This document shows, piece by piece, positions 1 to 8,086 of a DNA stretch of 64,000 nt. How positions within the stretch are numbered: the stretch's first letter is position 1; each line of letters starts with the position of its first letter. Origin of the DNA: Olleya sp. Hel_I_94 (GTDB taxonomy: Bacteria; Bacteroidota; Bacteroidia; Flavobacteriales; Flavobacteriaceae); NCBI RefSeq assembly GCF_007827365.1, contig NZ_VISI01000002.1, forward strand, positions 1,679,001 through 1,743,000, written 5' to 3'. The position numbers were made by a program, and so were the translations under genes. The notes under the pieces were generated by a model that did no database searches, had not been told where the DNA came from, and worked only from the letters and a program-made list of their open reading frames with translations.

Positions 1-1
1 A

Positions 2-1282
2 GTAGAAATCGTTAAAGAAGATTATAACGATAAGGTTGAAAAAATCTTAGTAGACTACAGAAAAACAGCTAACATCCCAGGATTTAGAAAAGGTCAAGTA
101 CCAATGGGAATGGTAAAAAAACAATACGGTAAAGCAGTATTAGTTGATGAAGTAAACAAATTACTTCAAGATGCATTAAACAAATATTTAACTGAAGAAA
201 AATTAGATGTATTAGGGCAACCATTACCTAAGCAGCAAGAAGAAATAAACTGGGAATCTGATTCTTTTTCATTTGAATTTGAATTAGGTCTAGCTCCAGA
301 ATTTAATGTTGATTTAAAAAGCAAAACAGCCATTACACATTACAACATCGTTGCAGATGACAAAATGATTGATGAGCAAGTTGAACGTATCCAAAAACAA
401 TACGGTAAAATCACACCTGAAACGGAAGTTACAAAGGATAGCGAAATCACTGGTACTTTTAAAAACGAAGAAAAAGAAATAGATAACACAGTTACTATTA
501 CTTTAGATAAGTTTAAAGGAAAAGCAACAGAAAAGAAATTTATTGGTGCTAAAGTTGGTGATGTAATTACATTAAAAACTAAAGGATTATACGAAGACGA
601 TCATGAATTAATGAACGCTTTAAAAATCCAACACGATGATGCTCACGGATTAGATATAGAAGTTACTTTTACTATAACAGAAATAAACAGACGTGAATTA
701 GCAGATTTAGACCAAGATTTATTTGATAAACTTTTTGGAAAAGACGCAGTTAAATCAGCATCAGAACTTAAAGCTAAAATCAAAGAAGATGCAGAAAAGC
801 AATTTGTACAACAATCTGATCAAAAGTTATTAAACGACGTAACAGAATACTTAGTTGACAACACTAAATTTGATTTACCAGCAGCATTCCTAACAAAATG
901 GATGCAATCTGCAGGTGAAAAAGAAATGGATGAAGCAACAGCTAAAGAAGAATACGAAAAGTCAGAAAAAAGCTTACGTTACCAACTTATCGAAGGTAAA
1001 TTAATGTCGGACAACGACCTTAAAGTAGACTTTGAAGACGTTAAAACAAATGCCAAAAACATGATTAAAATGCAAATGGCACAGTTTGGACAATTAAATC
1101 CTTCTGAAAAAGAATTAGATGACATCGCAGCACGTGTATTAGGAAACCAAGACGAAGTAAGACGTATTTCTGAGCAAGTAGTAAGTCAAAAATTACTGGA
1201 CCTTTACAAAGAAAAAGCAAACATCAAGACTAAAGAAATGTCTTATGATGCTTTTGTTAAAGAAGTGTATGGTGATAAATAA
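2..1282 (+). CDS. tig: Trigger factor, ribosome-associated chaperone (5' end outside window)
   Basis: Trigger factor binds the ribosome near the exit tunnel and shields nascent chains. The frame is open from base 2, so the gene starts before the window; about 426 codons are visible and probably only some 15 N-terminal residues are missing. The ribosome-docking signature GFRKGQVP is at visible residues 27-34, upstream of the first in-window ATG at 104, which shows that this ATG is internal. A divergent central PPIase-like region and a long helical, Lys/Glu-rich C-terminal arm follow, as in Bacteroidota trigger factors. It precedes clpP and clpX, the classical order, but a strong hairpin with a T-tract separates it from clpP. 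Confidence 0.95.
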   Translation, partial: VEIVKEDYNDKVEKILVDYRKTANIPGFRKGQVPMGMVKKQYGKAVLVDEVNKLLQDALNKYLTEEKLDVLGQPLPKQQEEINWESDSFSFEFELGLAPEFNVDLKSKTAITHYNIVADDKMIDEQVERIQKQYGKITPETEVTKDSEITGTFKNEEKEIDNTVTITLDKFKGKATEKKFIGAKVGDVITLKTKGLYEDDHELMNALKIQHDDAHGLDIEVTFTITEINRRELADLDQDLFDKLFGKDAVKSASELKAKIKEDAEKQFVQQSDQKLLNDVTEYLVDNTKFDLPAAFLTKWMQSAGEKEMDEATAKEEYEKSEKSLRYQLIEGKLMSDNDLKVDFEDVKTNAKNMIKMQMAQFGQLNPSEKELDDIAARVLGNQDEVRRISEQVVSQKLLDLYKEKANIKTKEMSYDAFVKEVYGDK

Positions 1283-1355
1283 TAAATCTTCCCAAATATT
1301 TTTATCAATTTGATAAGAATGTATTAGGAACGGTTTAACAAAATAATCATTATCT

Positions 1356-1396
1356 TTAGGCGTTGTTTAGCAAGACTAAACAGCGCCTAATTTTTT
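1356..1396 (+). terminator. Intrinsic terminator between tig and clpP
   Basis: Two 15-base arms (1356-1370 and 1376-1390) pair completely with one G-U pair, leaving a 5-base loop, and are followed by six T (1391-1396). This has the form of a Rho-independent terminator for tig. It lies only 26 bases before the clpP ATG, leaving little room for a clpP promoter downstream, so clpP may be expressed by readthrough or from a promoter overlapping the hairpin. Confidence 0.8.
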
Positions 1397-1422
1397 CAAT
1401 TAAAATAACATTTAAGCAGACT

Positions 1423-2097
1423 ATGGATTACGGAAAAGAATTCGAAAAATTCGCTATAAAAGATCAAGGTATAAGTAGTACGTATTACAACAAAATTATA
1501 AGTAGTATGTATCCTACTAACTTAACGCCTAATATTATTGAAGAGCGTCAAATGAACATTGCTATATTTGATGTGTTTTCGCGTTTAATGATGGATAGAA
1601 TTATATTTTTAGGAACAGGTATCAATGATCAAGTTGCTAATATTATTCAAGCGCAATTATTATTTTTAGAAAGTACAGATGCTAACAAAGACATCCAAAT
1701 ATACATTAACTCTCCAGGAGGAAGTGTTTATGCAGGATTAGGTATCTACGACACCATGCAATTTATTAAACCAGATGTTGCTACAATTTGTACAGGTATG
1801 GCAGCCTCAATGGGAGCAGTATTATTATGTGCAGGAGAAAAAGGTAAACGTAGTGGTTTAACGCACTCTCGCGTAATGATCCACCAACCTTTAGGTGGTG
1901 CACAAGGTCAAGCTAGTGATATAGAAATTACTGCGCGTGAAATTTTAATCCTAAAAGAAGAGCTTTATAAGATTATTAGTAAGCATTCTGGACAAGATTA
2001 TGATAAAGTGTACGAAGACAGTGATAGAGATTACTGGATGAAAGCTGATAAAGCTAAGGAATACGGAATGATTGACGAGATTTTAGCTCGTAACTAA
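1423..2097 (+). CDS. clpP: ATP-dependent Clp protease proteolytic subunit ClpP
   Basis: Serine protease subunit forming the double-heptamer chamber that degrades proteins fed by ClpX. With the ATG at 1423 the product has 224 residues. The catalytic triad is visible: Ser129 in GMAASMGA, His154 in MIHQP and Asp203 in DRDYWM. The N-terminus is about 25 residues longer than in E. coli, which is usual in Bacteroidota. The frame can be extended to a TTG at 1363, but that extra stretch is the tig terminator hairpin, so the ATG is preferred. clpX follows after 85 bases, which contain a long AT-rich hairpin. Confidence 0.95.
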   Translation: MDYGKEFEKFAIKDQGISSTYYNKIISSMYPTNLTPNIIEERQMNIAIFDVFSRLMMDRIIFLGTGINDQVANIIQAQLLFLESTDANKDIQIYINSPGGSVYAGLGIYDTMQFIKPDVATICTGMAASMGAVLLCAGEKGKRSGLTHSRVMIHQPLGGAQGQASDIEITAREILILKEELYKIISKHSGQDYDKVYEDSDRDYWMKADKAKEYGMIDEILARN

Positions 2098-2118
2098 ATA
2101 TTTAAATTAAAGGGTCAT

Positions 2119-2160
2119 GTTAATTATAAGTTTTAAATCAATTTATAACTTATAATTAAC
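2119..2160. promoter_or_regulatory. Long AT-rich inverted repeat between clpP and clpX
   Basis: Arms 2119-2132 and 2147-2160 are perfect 14-base reverse complements, and pairing continues inward to about 19 pairs (2119-2137 with 2142-2160) with one mismatch. There is no T-tract of terminator type after it. It could be an mRNA processing or stability hairpin, a weak attenuator or a binding site; the sequence does not decide between these. Confidence 0.5.
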
Positions 2161-2182
2161 CTTTGGCTTTTAAACAAAAAAA

Positions 2183-3415
2183 ATGGCAAAGGAAGAATTA
2201 GAATGTTCGTTTTGTGGTAGGAAAAAGCCAGAAACCAATTTATTAATTGCTGGTTTAGATGCACACATCTGTGATAGATGTATTGAGCAAGCACATGGTA
2301 TTGTTGTTGAAGAATCTAAAGAAGAAGACACTAAAGATCTTTCAGCAGAATTAATGCTGAAGAAACCGCAAAAAATAAACAGCTTTTTAGATCAGTATAT
2401 TATAGGGCAAGAATATACCAAAAAAGTAATGTCTGTAGCAGTTTACAACCACTACAAACGTTTATTACAACCGCCAACTAATGATGATATTGAAATTCAA
2501 AAATCAAACATTATAATGGTTGGGCAAACAGGTACAGGTAAAACATTAATGGCTAAAACCATTGCAAAAATGTTAAACGTACCTTTAGCTATCGTAGATG
2601 CAACTGTATTAACAGAAGCTGGTTACGTTGGTGAAGATGTAGAAAGTATTTTAACACGATTATTACAAGCTGCAGATTACAATTTAGATAAAGCACAAAA
2701 AGGAATTGTGTTTATAGACGAAATTGATAAAATAGCACGTAAAAGCGATAATCCATCAATTACAAGAGATGTCTCAGGAGAAGGTGTACAACAAGCTTTA
2801 CTAAAACTTTTAGAAGGTACTGTAGTTAACGTTCCGCCAAAAGGTGGTCGTAAACATCCTGACCAAAAGTTTATTGAAGTCGATACCGAAAATATTTTAT
2901 TTATTGCTGGTGGTGCTTTTGATGGTATTGAGCGTGTCATATCTAAACGATTAAATATGCAAGCTGTAGGATATAGCGCTTCTATAAAAGAAGATGTTGT
3001 AGACCATAATAATTTATTACAATACATTATCCCAAAAGACTTAAAAGACTTTGGTTTAATACCAGAAATTATTGGACGTCTACCTGTTTTAACTTACATG
3101 GATCCTCTTGACGGCAAAACGTTAAGAGCTATTTTAACAGAGCCTAAAAACGCCATAATCAAACAATATAAAAAGCTGTTTGAAATGGACGAAATAGAGC
3201 TGAGTATGACTGATGGTGCATTAGACTTTATTGTTGACAAAGCTATAGAGTATAAACTTGGTGCTCGTGGATTAAGAAGCTTATGCGAAGAAATCCTTAC
3301 GGACGCTATGTTTGAACTTCCTGGTAGCGATACTAAAAAACTAAACGTAACAAAAGCTTACGCTGAACAAAAATTAAGCAAGACTACTATTAAAAAATTA
3401 AAAGCAGTCTCATAA
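2183..3415 (+). CDS. clpX: ATP-dependent Clp protease ATP-binding subunit ClpX
   Basis: AAA+ unfoldase that delivers substrates to ClpP. The N-terminal zinc-binding domain has Cys8, Cys11, Cys30 and Cys33. Walker A is GQTGTGKT (114-121), Walker B is IVFIDEID, the pore loop is GYVGED, and the sensor-2 helix carries GARGLRS. The ClpP-docking loop, IGF in most bacteria, reads VGY here (AVGYSAS); I believe similar variants occur in related flavobacteria. The length of 410 residues is normal. The gene ends at a bidirectional terminator shared with the convergent lipoprotein gene. Confidence 0.96.
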   Translation: MAKEELECSFCGRKKPETNLLIAGLDAHICDRCIEQAHGIVVEESKEEDTKDLSAELMLKKPQKINSFLDQYIIGQEYTKKVMSVAVYNHYKRLLQPPTNDDIEIQKSNIIMVGQTGTGKTLMAKTIAKMLNVPLAIVDATVLTEAGYVGEDVESILTRLLQAADYNLDKAQKGIVFIDEIDKIARKSDNPSITRDVSGEGVQQALLKLLEGTVVNVPPKGGRKHPDQKFIEVDTENILFIAGGAFDGIERVISKRLNMQAVGYSASIKEDVVDHNNLLQYIIPKDLKDFGLIPEIIGRLPVLTYMDPLDGKTLRAILTEPKNAIIKQYKKLFEMDEIELSMTDGALDFIVDKAIEYKLGARGLRSLCEEILTDAMFELPGSDTKKLNVTKAYAEQKLSKTTIKKLKAVS

Positions 3416-3441
3416 ATTATAGTTTACGCAATTAAAAAAAG

Positions 3442-3475
3442 CCACTTTAGACAGTTGTTTAAAGTGGATTTTTCT
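3442..3475. terminator. Bidirectional terminator after clpX (copy 1 of a repeated hairpin)
   Basis: The 8-base arms 3442-3449 and 3460-3467 pair, with an A-run before and a T-run after, so the hairpin can serve clpX (+) and the lipoprotein gene (-). Hairpin, loop start and flanking bases are repeated almost identically at 4181-4233. Confidence 0.75.
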
Positions 3476-3493
3476 TATAAATTTAATATTTAA

Positions 3494-4090
3494 TTATAGG
3501 GTCTCAGTTTTAGTGCAATTACTATTTGATATTTTACACTCTGTACAATAACCGTCTCCACTACTATCGCGTTTTGGATTACAACCTCGTCGACATCCTG
3601 CACATACTACACTAGATATAGGATCTTCTACTCTATAACTATAACCCTTTTCAAGTTTTAAAAGATCAAGTCCAACGCTTAAGACCTCTTTTGATTGATT
3701 ACAATAGCCTTTAACTATTAACATTGGATAACCATTATTATCGTTAGCTTTTAGTAAATCAAATTCAGAAATCACAATATCATAACCTGTGAGTAGTCCC
3801 ACACGTTTAGTTTGAAGAGAAATTAGTTCTTTAATGTTTTCATCTTTAAAAACAAAACCATTATTGTCTTGACCTATTATTAAGTCATTACTTAATTCTA
3901 ATTTTTTTTCGTTCTTAAAATTTTTAATTTTAATATCTAAATCTTTAAGAGCTTCTCTAAATAAAAATTTAGATTGTATTTCATTACTATCAATGATATC
4001 GGTTGGTGCTGTCTTTGTTTCGTGTTCTGAGGAACAAGCAAAAAACAACATTGCTAATAATAGATAAGTAACTTTTCTTAGCAGAGTCAT
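3494..4090 (-). CDS. Lipoprotein of unknown function with a C-terminal cysteine cluster
   Basis: I do not recognise a family. The 198-residue product begins with a signal peptide ending in a lipobox (LFFAC, Cys19), so it should be lipid-anchored. The middle is Lys/Asn-rich and predicted soluble. The last 40 residues hold six cysteines (163, 166, 170, 182, 185, 192) arranged CxxCxxxC and CxxCx6C, resembling a metal-binding knuckle or a disulfide-rich tail; in the periplasm or on the surface disulfides are at least as likely as zinc. It stands alone, convergent to clpX, and is bracketed by two near-identical terminators, which suggests that it was inserted at this site. The ATG at 4090 gives a good signal peptide. 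Confidence 0.7.
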   Translation of the reverse strand: MTLLRKVTYLLLAMLFFACSSEHETKTAPTDIIDSNEIQSKFLFREALKDLDIKIKNFKNEKKLELSNDLIIGQDNNGFVFKDENIKELISLQTKRVGLLTGYDIVISEFDLLKANDNNGYPMLIVKGYCNQSKEVLSVGLDLLKLEKGYSYRVEDPISSVVCAGCRRGCNPKRDSSGDGYCTECKISNSNCTKTETL

Positions 4091-4180
4091 AATGTTTTGA
4101 TTTTTAATTAATTACTCTAAATTAAAATTATACAAATTTTTTATACATTTATTTTAATAATCTAACTTTGTAATAAATAA

Positions 4181-4215
4181 AAACCACTTTAGACAAATCG
4201 TTTAAAGTGGTTTTT
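4181..4215. terminator. Terminator after the GH3-like gene (copy 2 of the repeated hairpin)
   Basis: The 11-base arms 4181-4191 and 4203-4213 pair, with A-rich and T-rich flanks, giving a terminator for the minus-strand GH3-like gene. It shares the first 12 and last 11 bases of the hairpin, and the TTTTTCTT tail, with the copy at 3442-3475. The rest of the 4091-4378 gap shows no gene. Confidence 0.75.
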
Positions 4216-4378
4216 CTTGATTAAATTCAATATGACTTCCCTTAAAGCCAGATTAATAGCAATACTAATATATGTTTTATTTGTTTGATAACCAAATAAA
4301 TAGACTGATTTATTTAAACTATGATAATTACAAAATAGACATTAGCTAAAAAGAACAGCACATAACGCCAACTATTAC

Positions 4379-5893
4379 CTATGTATTTAAAAGTATTAGC
4401 TCGTCCATATATTGACGCGTATTAGATAGTCTTGGGACTTTGTGTTGGCCTCCAAGCTTATTATTTTGCTTTAACCAATCATAAAACAACTGCTCTCTAG
4501 CTATGTGTATTTTTGGTTTATTTAATGTCATATTATTATAACGTTTAGCTTCATAGTCTGAGTTTAGACTTTTAAGTGCATTATCAAACAGCTCATTAAA
4601 ATAATTAATATCCTTAGGAGGCGTTTTAAACTCGATTAACCACTCATGCGCACCTTTTTCTTTACCATCCATAAATATTGGAGCTGCTGTGTAATCTACA
4701 ATTTCTGACTTAGTCTTTTTACATACTTTTTTTAAAGCATCTTCAGCGTTTTCAATAATCAACTCTTCGCCAAAAACATTAATATGGTGTTTTGTGCGTC
4801 CTGACACTTTTATACGATATGGACTGATAGACACAAACCTTACGGTATCACCTATCATATAACGCCAAAGCCCAGCATTAGTTGTAATTACAACTGCATA
4901 GTTTTTATTAAGTTGTACCTCACTTAATGGTATTACTTTTTGGTCTTTAGTCCCAAATGTATCCATTGGGATAAACTCGTAAAAAATACCATAGTCTAAC
5001 ATTAACAATAAATCTCCAGAGTAATTTTGATCTTGGATTGCAAAAAACCCTTCCGATGCATTATAAATTTCGTAATATTTAAAATCTTTTTTTGGTAGTA
5101 TATTTCGATATTGCTCGATATACGGATTAAAGCTTACACCTCCATGAAAATACACTTCTAGGTTAGGCCAAACGTCAAATAAACTTGTTTTATCAGTTTT
5201 ATCCAATACGTTATTAAGTAAAACTAACATCCAACTTGGTACACCTGCAAGACTGGTAACATTCTCGTTTATAGTCTCATTAACTATAGCAGCCATTTTG
5301 GTTTCCCAATCACTCATTAAACTAACCTTACTACTTGGTGTACTACTAAACTCTGCCCAGAAAGGCATATTATCTATTAAAATAGCGCTTAAATCTCCAA
5401 ATGCTGTTCCGTTTTCTTTGTACAGTTCTTTACTACCTCCCAACCTTAAGCTTTTACCCGTAAATAATTGCGAATCTTCATTATTATTAAGGTACATACA
5501 TAATAGGTCTTTACTTGCTGCATAATGACAATCCTCTAGACTGTCAAAACTAACAGGAATAAACTTACTTTTAGCACTAGTTGTTCCGCTAGATTTTGCA
5601 AACCACTTGATTGGTTTTGGCCAAAAAATATTATTTACACCTTGTCTTGAGCGTTCAATACTATCCTGTAAATCCTCGTAAGTAGATATAGGTACACGAT
5701 CCGCAAAGGTTGCATAGTTTTTTATTGAAGCAAATTCGTGCTTTTTACCAACCTCAGTGTCTTTAGCAATATCTAGTAAACTAAATAATAGCTCTTGCTG
5801 CACCTCATTTGGATACTTTAAAAACAACTCTATTTGATGAAAACGCTTCTTCAAAAACCATGAAGCAATAGAATTAACAAGAGGAATTGGCAT
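4379..5893 (-). CDS. GH3-family acyl-adenylate-forming enzyme
   Basis: GH3 proteins are ANL-superfamily enzymes; the plant members adenylate hormone acids and conjugate them to amino acids. The substrates of bacterial members are not established. The product is 504 residues, normal for bacterial GH3. The phosphate-binding signature is seen as SSGTTSAKSKFIPVS (from residue 101), and YEIYNASEG and the VITTNAGLWRYMIGDTVRF region match the adenylate-binding core. No signal peptide, so cytoplasmic. It starts 42 bases from the divergent DUF2797 gene, so their promoters must share or overlap that gap. It is the only gene of its transcription unit. Confidence 0.88.
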   Translation of the reverse strand: MPIPLVNSIASWFLKKRFHQIELFLKYPNEVQQELLFSLLDIAKDTEVGKKHEFASIKNYATFADRVPISTYEDLQDSIERSRQGVNNIFWPKPIKWFAKSSGTTSAKSKFIPVSFDSLEDCHYAASKDLLCMYLNNNEDSQLFTGKSLRLGGSKELYKENGTAFGDLSAILIDNMPFWAEFSSTPSSKVSLMSDWETKMAAIVNETINENVTSLAGVPSWMLVLLNNVLDKTDKTSLFDVWPNLEVYFHGGVSFNPYIEQYRNILPKKDFKYYEIYNASEGFFAIQDQNYSGDLLLMLDYGIFYEFIPMDTFGTKDQKVIPLSEVQLNKNYAVVITTNAGLWRYMIGDTVRFVSISPYRIKVSGRTKHHINVFGEELIIENAEDALKKVCKKTKSEIVDYTAAPIFMDGKEKGAHEWLIEFKTPPKDINYFNELFDNALKSLNSDYEAKRYNNMTLNKPKIHIAREQLFYDWLKQNNKLGGQHKVPRLSNTRQYMDELILLNT

Positions 5894-5935
5894 AGTTATT
5901 TGTATCTTTAAGTTTTAAAAATAATACTTTTTTTT

Positions 5936-6730
5936 ATGACCTACCAAGGTGTGTTGACAAAAATGCAAACCGAGTTTTCTAAACCTATAAATTACTATAT
6001 GGTTTTTAAAAATGACTTTATTAATATTAACCAATTATTAGACAAAACCTTAACGTTTAGTTTTGTAAAATACGAGTGTCTAAATTGCCATTTAGATAAG
6101 CCTATTTACCGTCAAGGTTTTTGCAAAAGTTGCTTTTTTGAGATTCCGCAAGCAGCAGATTGGATCATGAAACCCGAGTTAAGTCAAGCCCATTTGGATA
6201 TTGAAGAGCGCGATTTAGCCTATGAAAAGCAAGTACAACTACAACCACACATTGTCTATTTGGCCAATTCTAGCAGTGTAAAAGTTGGTGTTACCAGAAA
6301 AGGTCAAGTCCCAACGCGTTGGATTGATCAAGGTGCACATGAAGCTATTGAGATTGTTGAAGTCCCTAACAGGTATCTAGCTGGAATTACAGAGGTTGCT
6401 TTGAAGGATTATGTTGGTGATAAAACTAATTGGCGTACCATGCTTAAAAATGATATTAAGGATGAAAATTTAATTGAATGGCGTGATAAGCTAAAACAGT
6501 ATATTCCTGATGAAGCAAAACAATATTTTATTGAAGACAATCAGGAAACTAATATTGAATTTCCGGTATTACAATATCCAACAAAACCAAAGTCTTTAAA
6601 TTTTACAAAGACACCACATTACACAGGTGTTTTAAAAGGTATCAAAGGACAATATTTAATTTTTGAAGATAATACCGTTTGTAATATTAGAAGTAATGAA
6701 GGTTTGGTTGTAAACATTAGTATTACTTAA
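5936..6730 (+). CDS. DUF2797 protein with four-Cys motif and GIY-YIG-like core
   Basis: The 264-residue product matches the DUF2797 family as I remember it; its function is unknown. Cys48, Cys51, Cys63 and Cys66 form a CxxC...CxxC metal-binding motif. Residues 106-134 contain VYLA, KVGVTR, PTRW and DQGA, followed by an ITEVALKDY segment near 151-159. The order VYL / KVGxTR / R / E resembles a GIY-YIG/T5orf172 nuclease core, so a nucleic-acid role is possible but inferred. No signal peptide or membrane segment. It starts a three-gene plus-strand group with the two small genes that follow. The ATG at 5936 keeps the family-typical start (YQGVLTKM). Confidence 0.8.
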   Translation: MTYQGVLTKMQTEFSKPINYYMVFKNDFININQLLDKTLTFSFVKYECLNCHLDKPIYRQGFCKSCFFEIPQAADWIMKPELSQAHLDIEERDLAYEKQVQLQPHIVYLANSSSVKVGVTRKGQVPTRWIDQGAHEAIEIVEVPNRYLAGITEVALKDYVGDKTNWRTMLKNDIKDENLIEWRDKLKQYIPDEAKQYFIEDNQETNIEFPVLQYPTKPKSLNFTKTPHYTGVLKGIKGQYLIFEDNTVCNIRSNEGLVVNISIT

Positions 6731-6801
6731 TTTTATAAATAAATTAACGAGTCGCATAAAACATATCTCTCTAGTTTTTAGTAAATTGTAAATAAAAAAT
6801 T

Positions 6802-7026
6802 ATGAAAACGCCTGCAATGTTTTGGGTGGCTATTACCACCTTGTTGTTAATTACTGTTACCATTATGGTAGCAATGAATATGTCTTTTAGTTGGGTCTTT
6901 TACCTAACTGTTATTGGTCAAGTATTTGTTGCTATTATGGTTTACAAGGTATTAAAAGACCATTACTTTACGGATAAAACATTTGAACATTTTTACGAAG
7001 ACAAACCTTTTAATTACAGAAAGTAA
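6802..7026 (+). CDS. Small two-helix membrane protein
   Basis: The 74-residue product has two hydrophobic segments (about 6-26 and 31-48) followed by a charged tail with aromatic residues, ending FNYRK. No family is recognised. Coding is supported by the clean start, the helix pattern and its position 71 bases after the DUF2797 gene and 30 bases before the next gene on the same strand. Both ends may be cytoplasmic given the basic C-terminus. Function unknown. Confidence 0.7.
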   Translation: MKTPAMFWVAITTLLLITVTIMVAMNMSFSWVFYLTVIGQVFVAIMVYKVLKDHYFTDKTFEHFYEDKPFNYRK

Positions 7027-7056
7027 TTATTTTAATTGTTTTACGACTTAGTGTAT

Positions 7057-7422
7057 ATGACTACACTAGTATTTGTTTATAATGCCAAATCAGGTTTTAA
7101 AAACCTAGCACTAGATATTGCGCATAAATTATTTAGCCCTAAAACTTACGCTTGTAATTTATGCGCTTTAACGTTTAATACCTTTACAGAAAACACAATT
7201 TGGAAAGATTTTAGAAACAGAACTCCTTTAGATATTGAATTTTTACATAGTGATGCGTTTGAAGCAAAATTTAAAGCTAAAAATTTTAGTTATCCAATTA
7301 TATTATCCAAAACCAATAACACGTTACAACCCTTTTTGTCAAGCAAAGCTATTGCGTCCTTAACATCTGTGGAAGAACTAATTCTTACCATTGAGTCTAA
7401 GTCTTGCGATAGGTTGCGTTAG
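7057..7422 (+). CDS. Conserved-looking small protein of unknown function
   Basis: The 121-residue product begins MTTLVFVYNAKSG, a beta-strand followed by a short loop that resembles flavobacterial GTPase-like annotations, but no full nucleotide-binding motif is present. A CNLCALT segment supplies a CxxC pair, and DIEFLHSD with YPIIL suggests an alternating alpha/beta fold of thioredoxin or Rossmann size. The ATG at 7057 is chosen over an upstream TTG (7036) and GTG (7051). The TAG stop (7420-7422) lies inside the outer arm of the hairpin element at 7416-7502, so the last codons are shared with that element. Function unknown. Confidence 0.65.
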   Translation: MTTLVFVYNAKSGFKNLALDIAHKLFSPKTYACNLCALTFNTFTENTIWKDFRNRTPLDIEFLHSDAFEAKFKAKNFSYPIILSKTNNTLQPFLSSKAIASLTSVEELILTIESKSCDRLR

Positions 7423-7502
7423 CGGTAGTAATGACATCCTTTTTTTGCTGCCATATATGGCAAAAAAAGATATAATGGATGACGCGACCCTTGTGGTAAC
7501 GC
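7416..7502. repeat. Nested hairpin element between convergent genes
   Basis: Three nested pairs of arms are visible: outer GCGTTA (7416-7421) with TAACGC (7497-7502), middle CATCC (7435-7439) with GGATG (7477-7481), and inner TTTTTTTGC (7440-7448) with GCAAAAAAA (7460-7468), enclosing CCATATATGG. From memory, elements of this layout recur between genes in flavobacterial genomes, but I saw no second copy here. It probably ends transcription from both sides. It overlaps the stop codon of the upstream gene and ends 8 bases from the carbonic anhydrase gene. Confidence 0.6.
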
Positions 7503-7509
7503 CCAAAAA

Positions 7510-8025
7510 TTACTCTTTAAACCAGCCTGAGTATTTAACGTAATTATCGGCAATACGATTTATTTCGCCATGTATTAACTCTTCGCTAATGTCTTTCACT
7601 TTTTTTGCTGGCACACCTGCATAAATGCTTCCTGATTGGACTATTGTATTTTGGGTTACGACAGCTCCTGCTGCTACAATGCTGTTACTTTCTACTACGC
7701 AATTATCCATTACGATGCTTCCCATACCAATTAACACGTTGTCGTGAATTGTGCATCCATGGACTATAGCATTGTGACCAATGGATACATTATTACCTAT
7801 TATGGTTGGGTATTTTTGATAGGTACAATGTACGACTGCTCCATCTTGGACATTGACTTTGTCTCCTAATTTTATATAATTTACGTCACCACGTAGCACT
7901 GCATTAAACCAAATGCTGCATTGTTTGCCTATTTGAACATCTCCTACTATGGTAGCGTTTTCTGCTATGTAACAGTCTGCTGTAATTTGTGGTGCTTTAC
8001 CATTTACTGGTTTTATTATTGGCAT
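7510..8025 (-). CDS. Gamma-class carbonic anhydrase family protein (YrdA/PaaY-like)
   Basis: The 171-residue left-handed beta-helix protein is built from hexapeptide repeats (IVGDVQIGKQ, VNVQDGAVV, TIIGNNVSIG, NVLIGMGSIV). The His residues of the metal site are seen in VVHCT and SIGHNAIVHGC. The family binds Zn or Fe; many members show little or no carbonic anhydrase activity and their substrate is unknown. The frame opens further upstream to 8163, but that part overlaps the regulator gene and lacks family similarity; the ATG at 8025 (MPIIKPVNG) is the typical start. It lies 61 bases after the LytTR regulator and may be read from the same transcript. Confidence 0.9.
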   Translation of the reverse strand: MPIIKPVNGKAPQITADCYIAENATIVGDVQIGKQCSIWFNAVLRGDVNYIKLGDKVNVQDGAVVHCTYQKYPTIIGNNVSIGHNAIVHGCTIHDNVLIGMGSIVMDNCVVESNSIVAAGAVVTQNTIVQSGSIYAGVPAKKVKDISEELIHGEINRIADNYVKYSGWFKE

Positions 8026-8086
8026 GTGTTGTTTATTTTTAAATTTTTTGCTAGTTTCTCTAAAACTTCCGAATAGAGGTATTGGG

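Noticed and set aside
1363..1422. Extension of clpP to a TTG codon
   Set aside because: The extra 20 codons are the stem and tail of the tig terminator; the ATG at 1423 fits the family.
2677..3027. 116-codon open frame antisense to clpX
   Set aside because: Lies wholly within the conserved AAA+ core of clpX and its translation has no recognisable feature.
4232..4288. 18-codon hydrophobic open frame after the second terminator copy
   Set aside because: Very short, no continuation and no context supporting translation.
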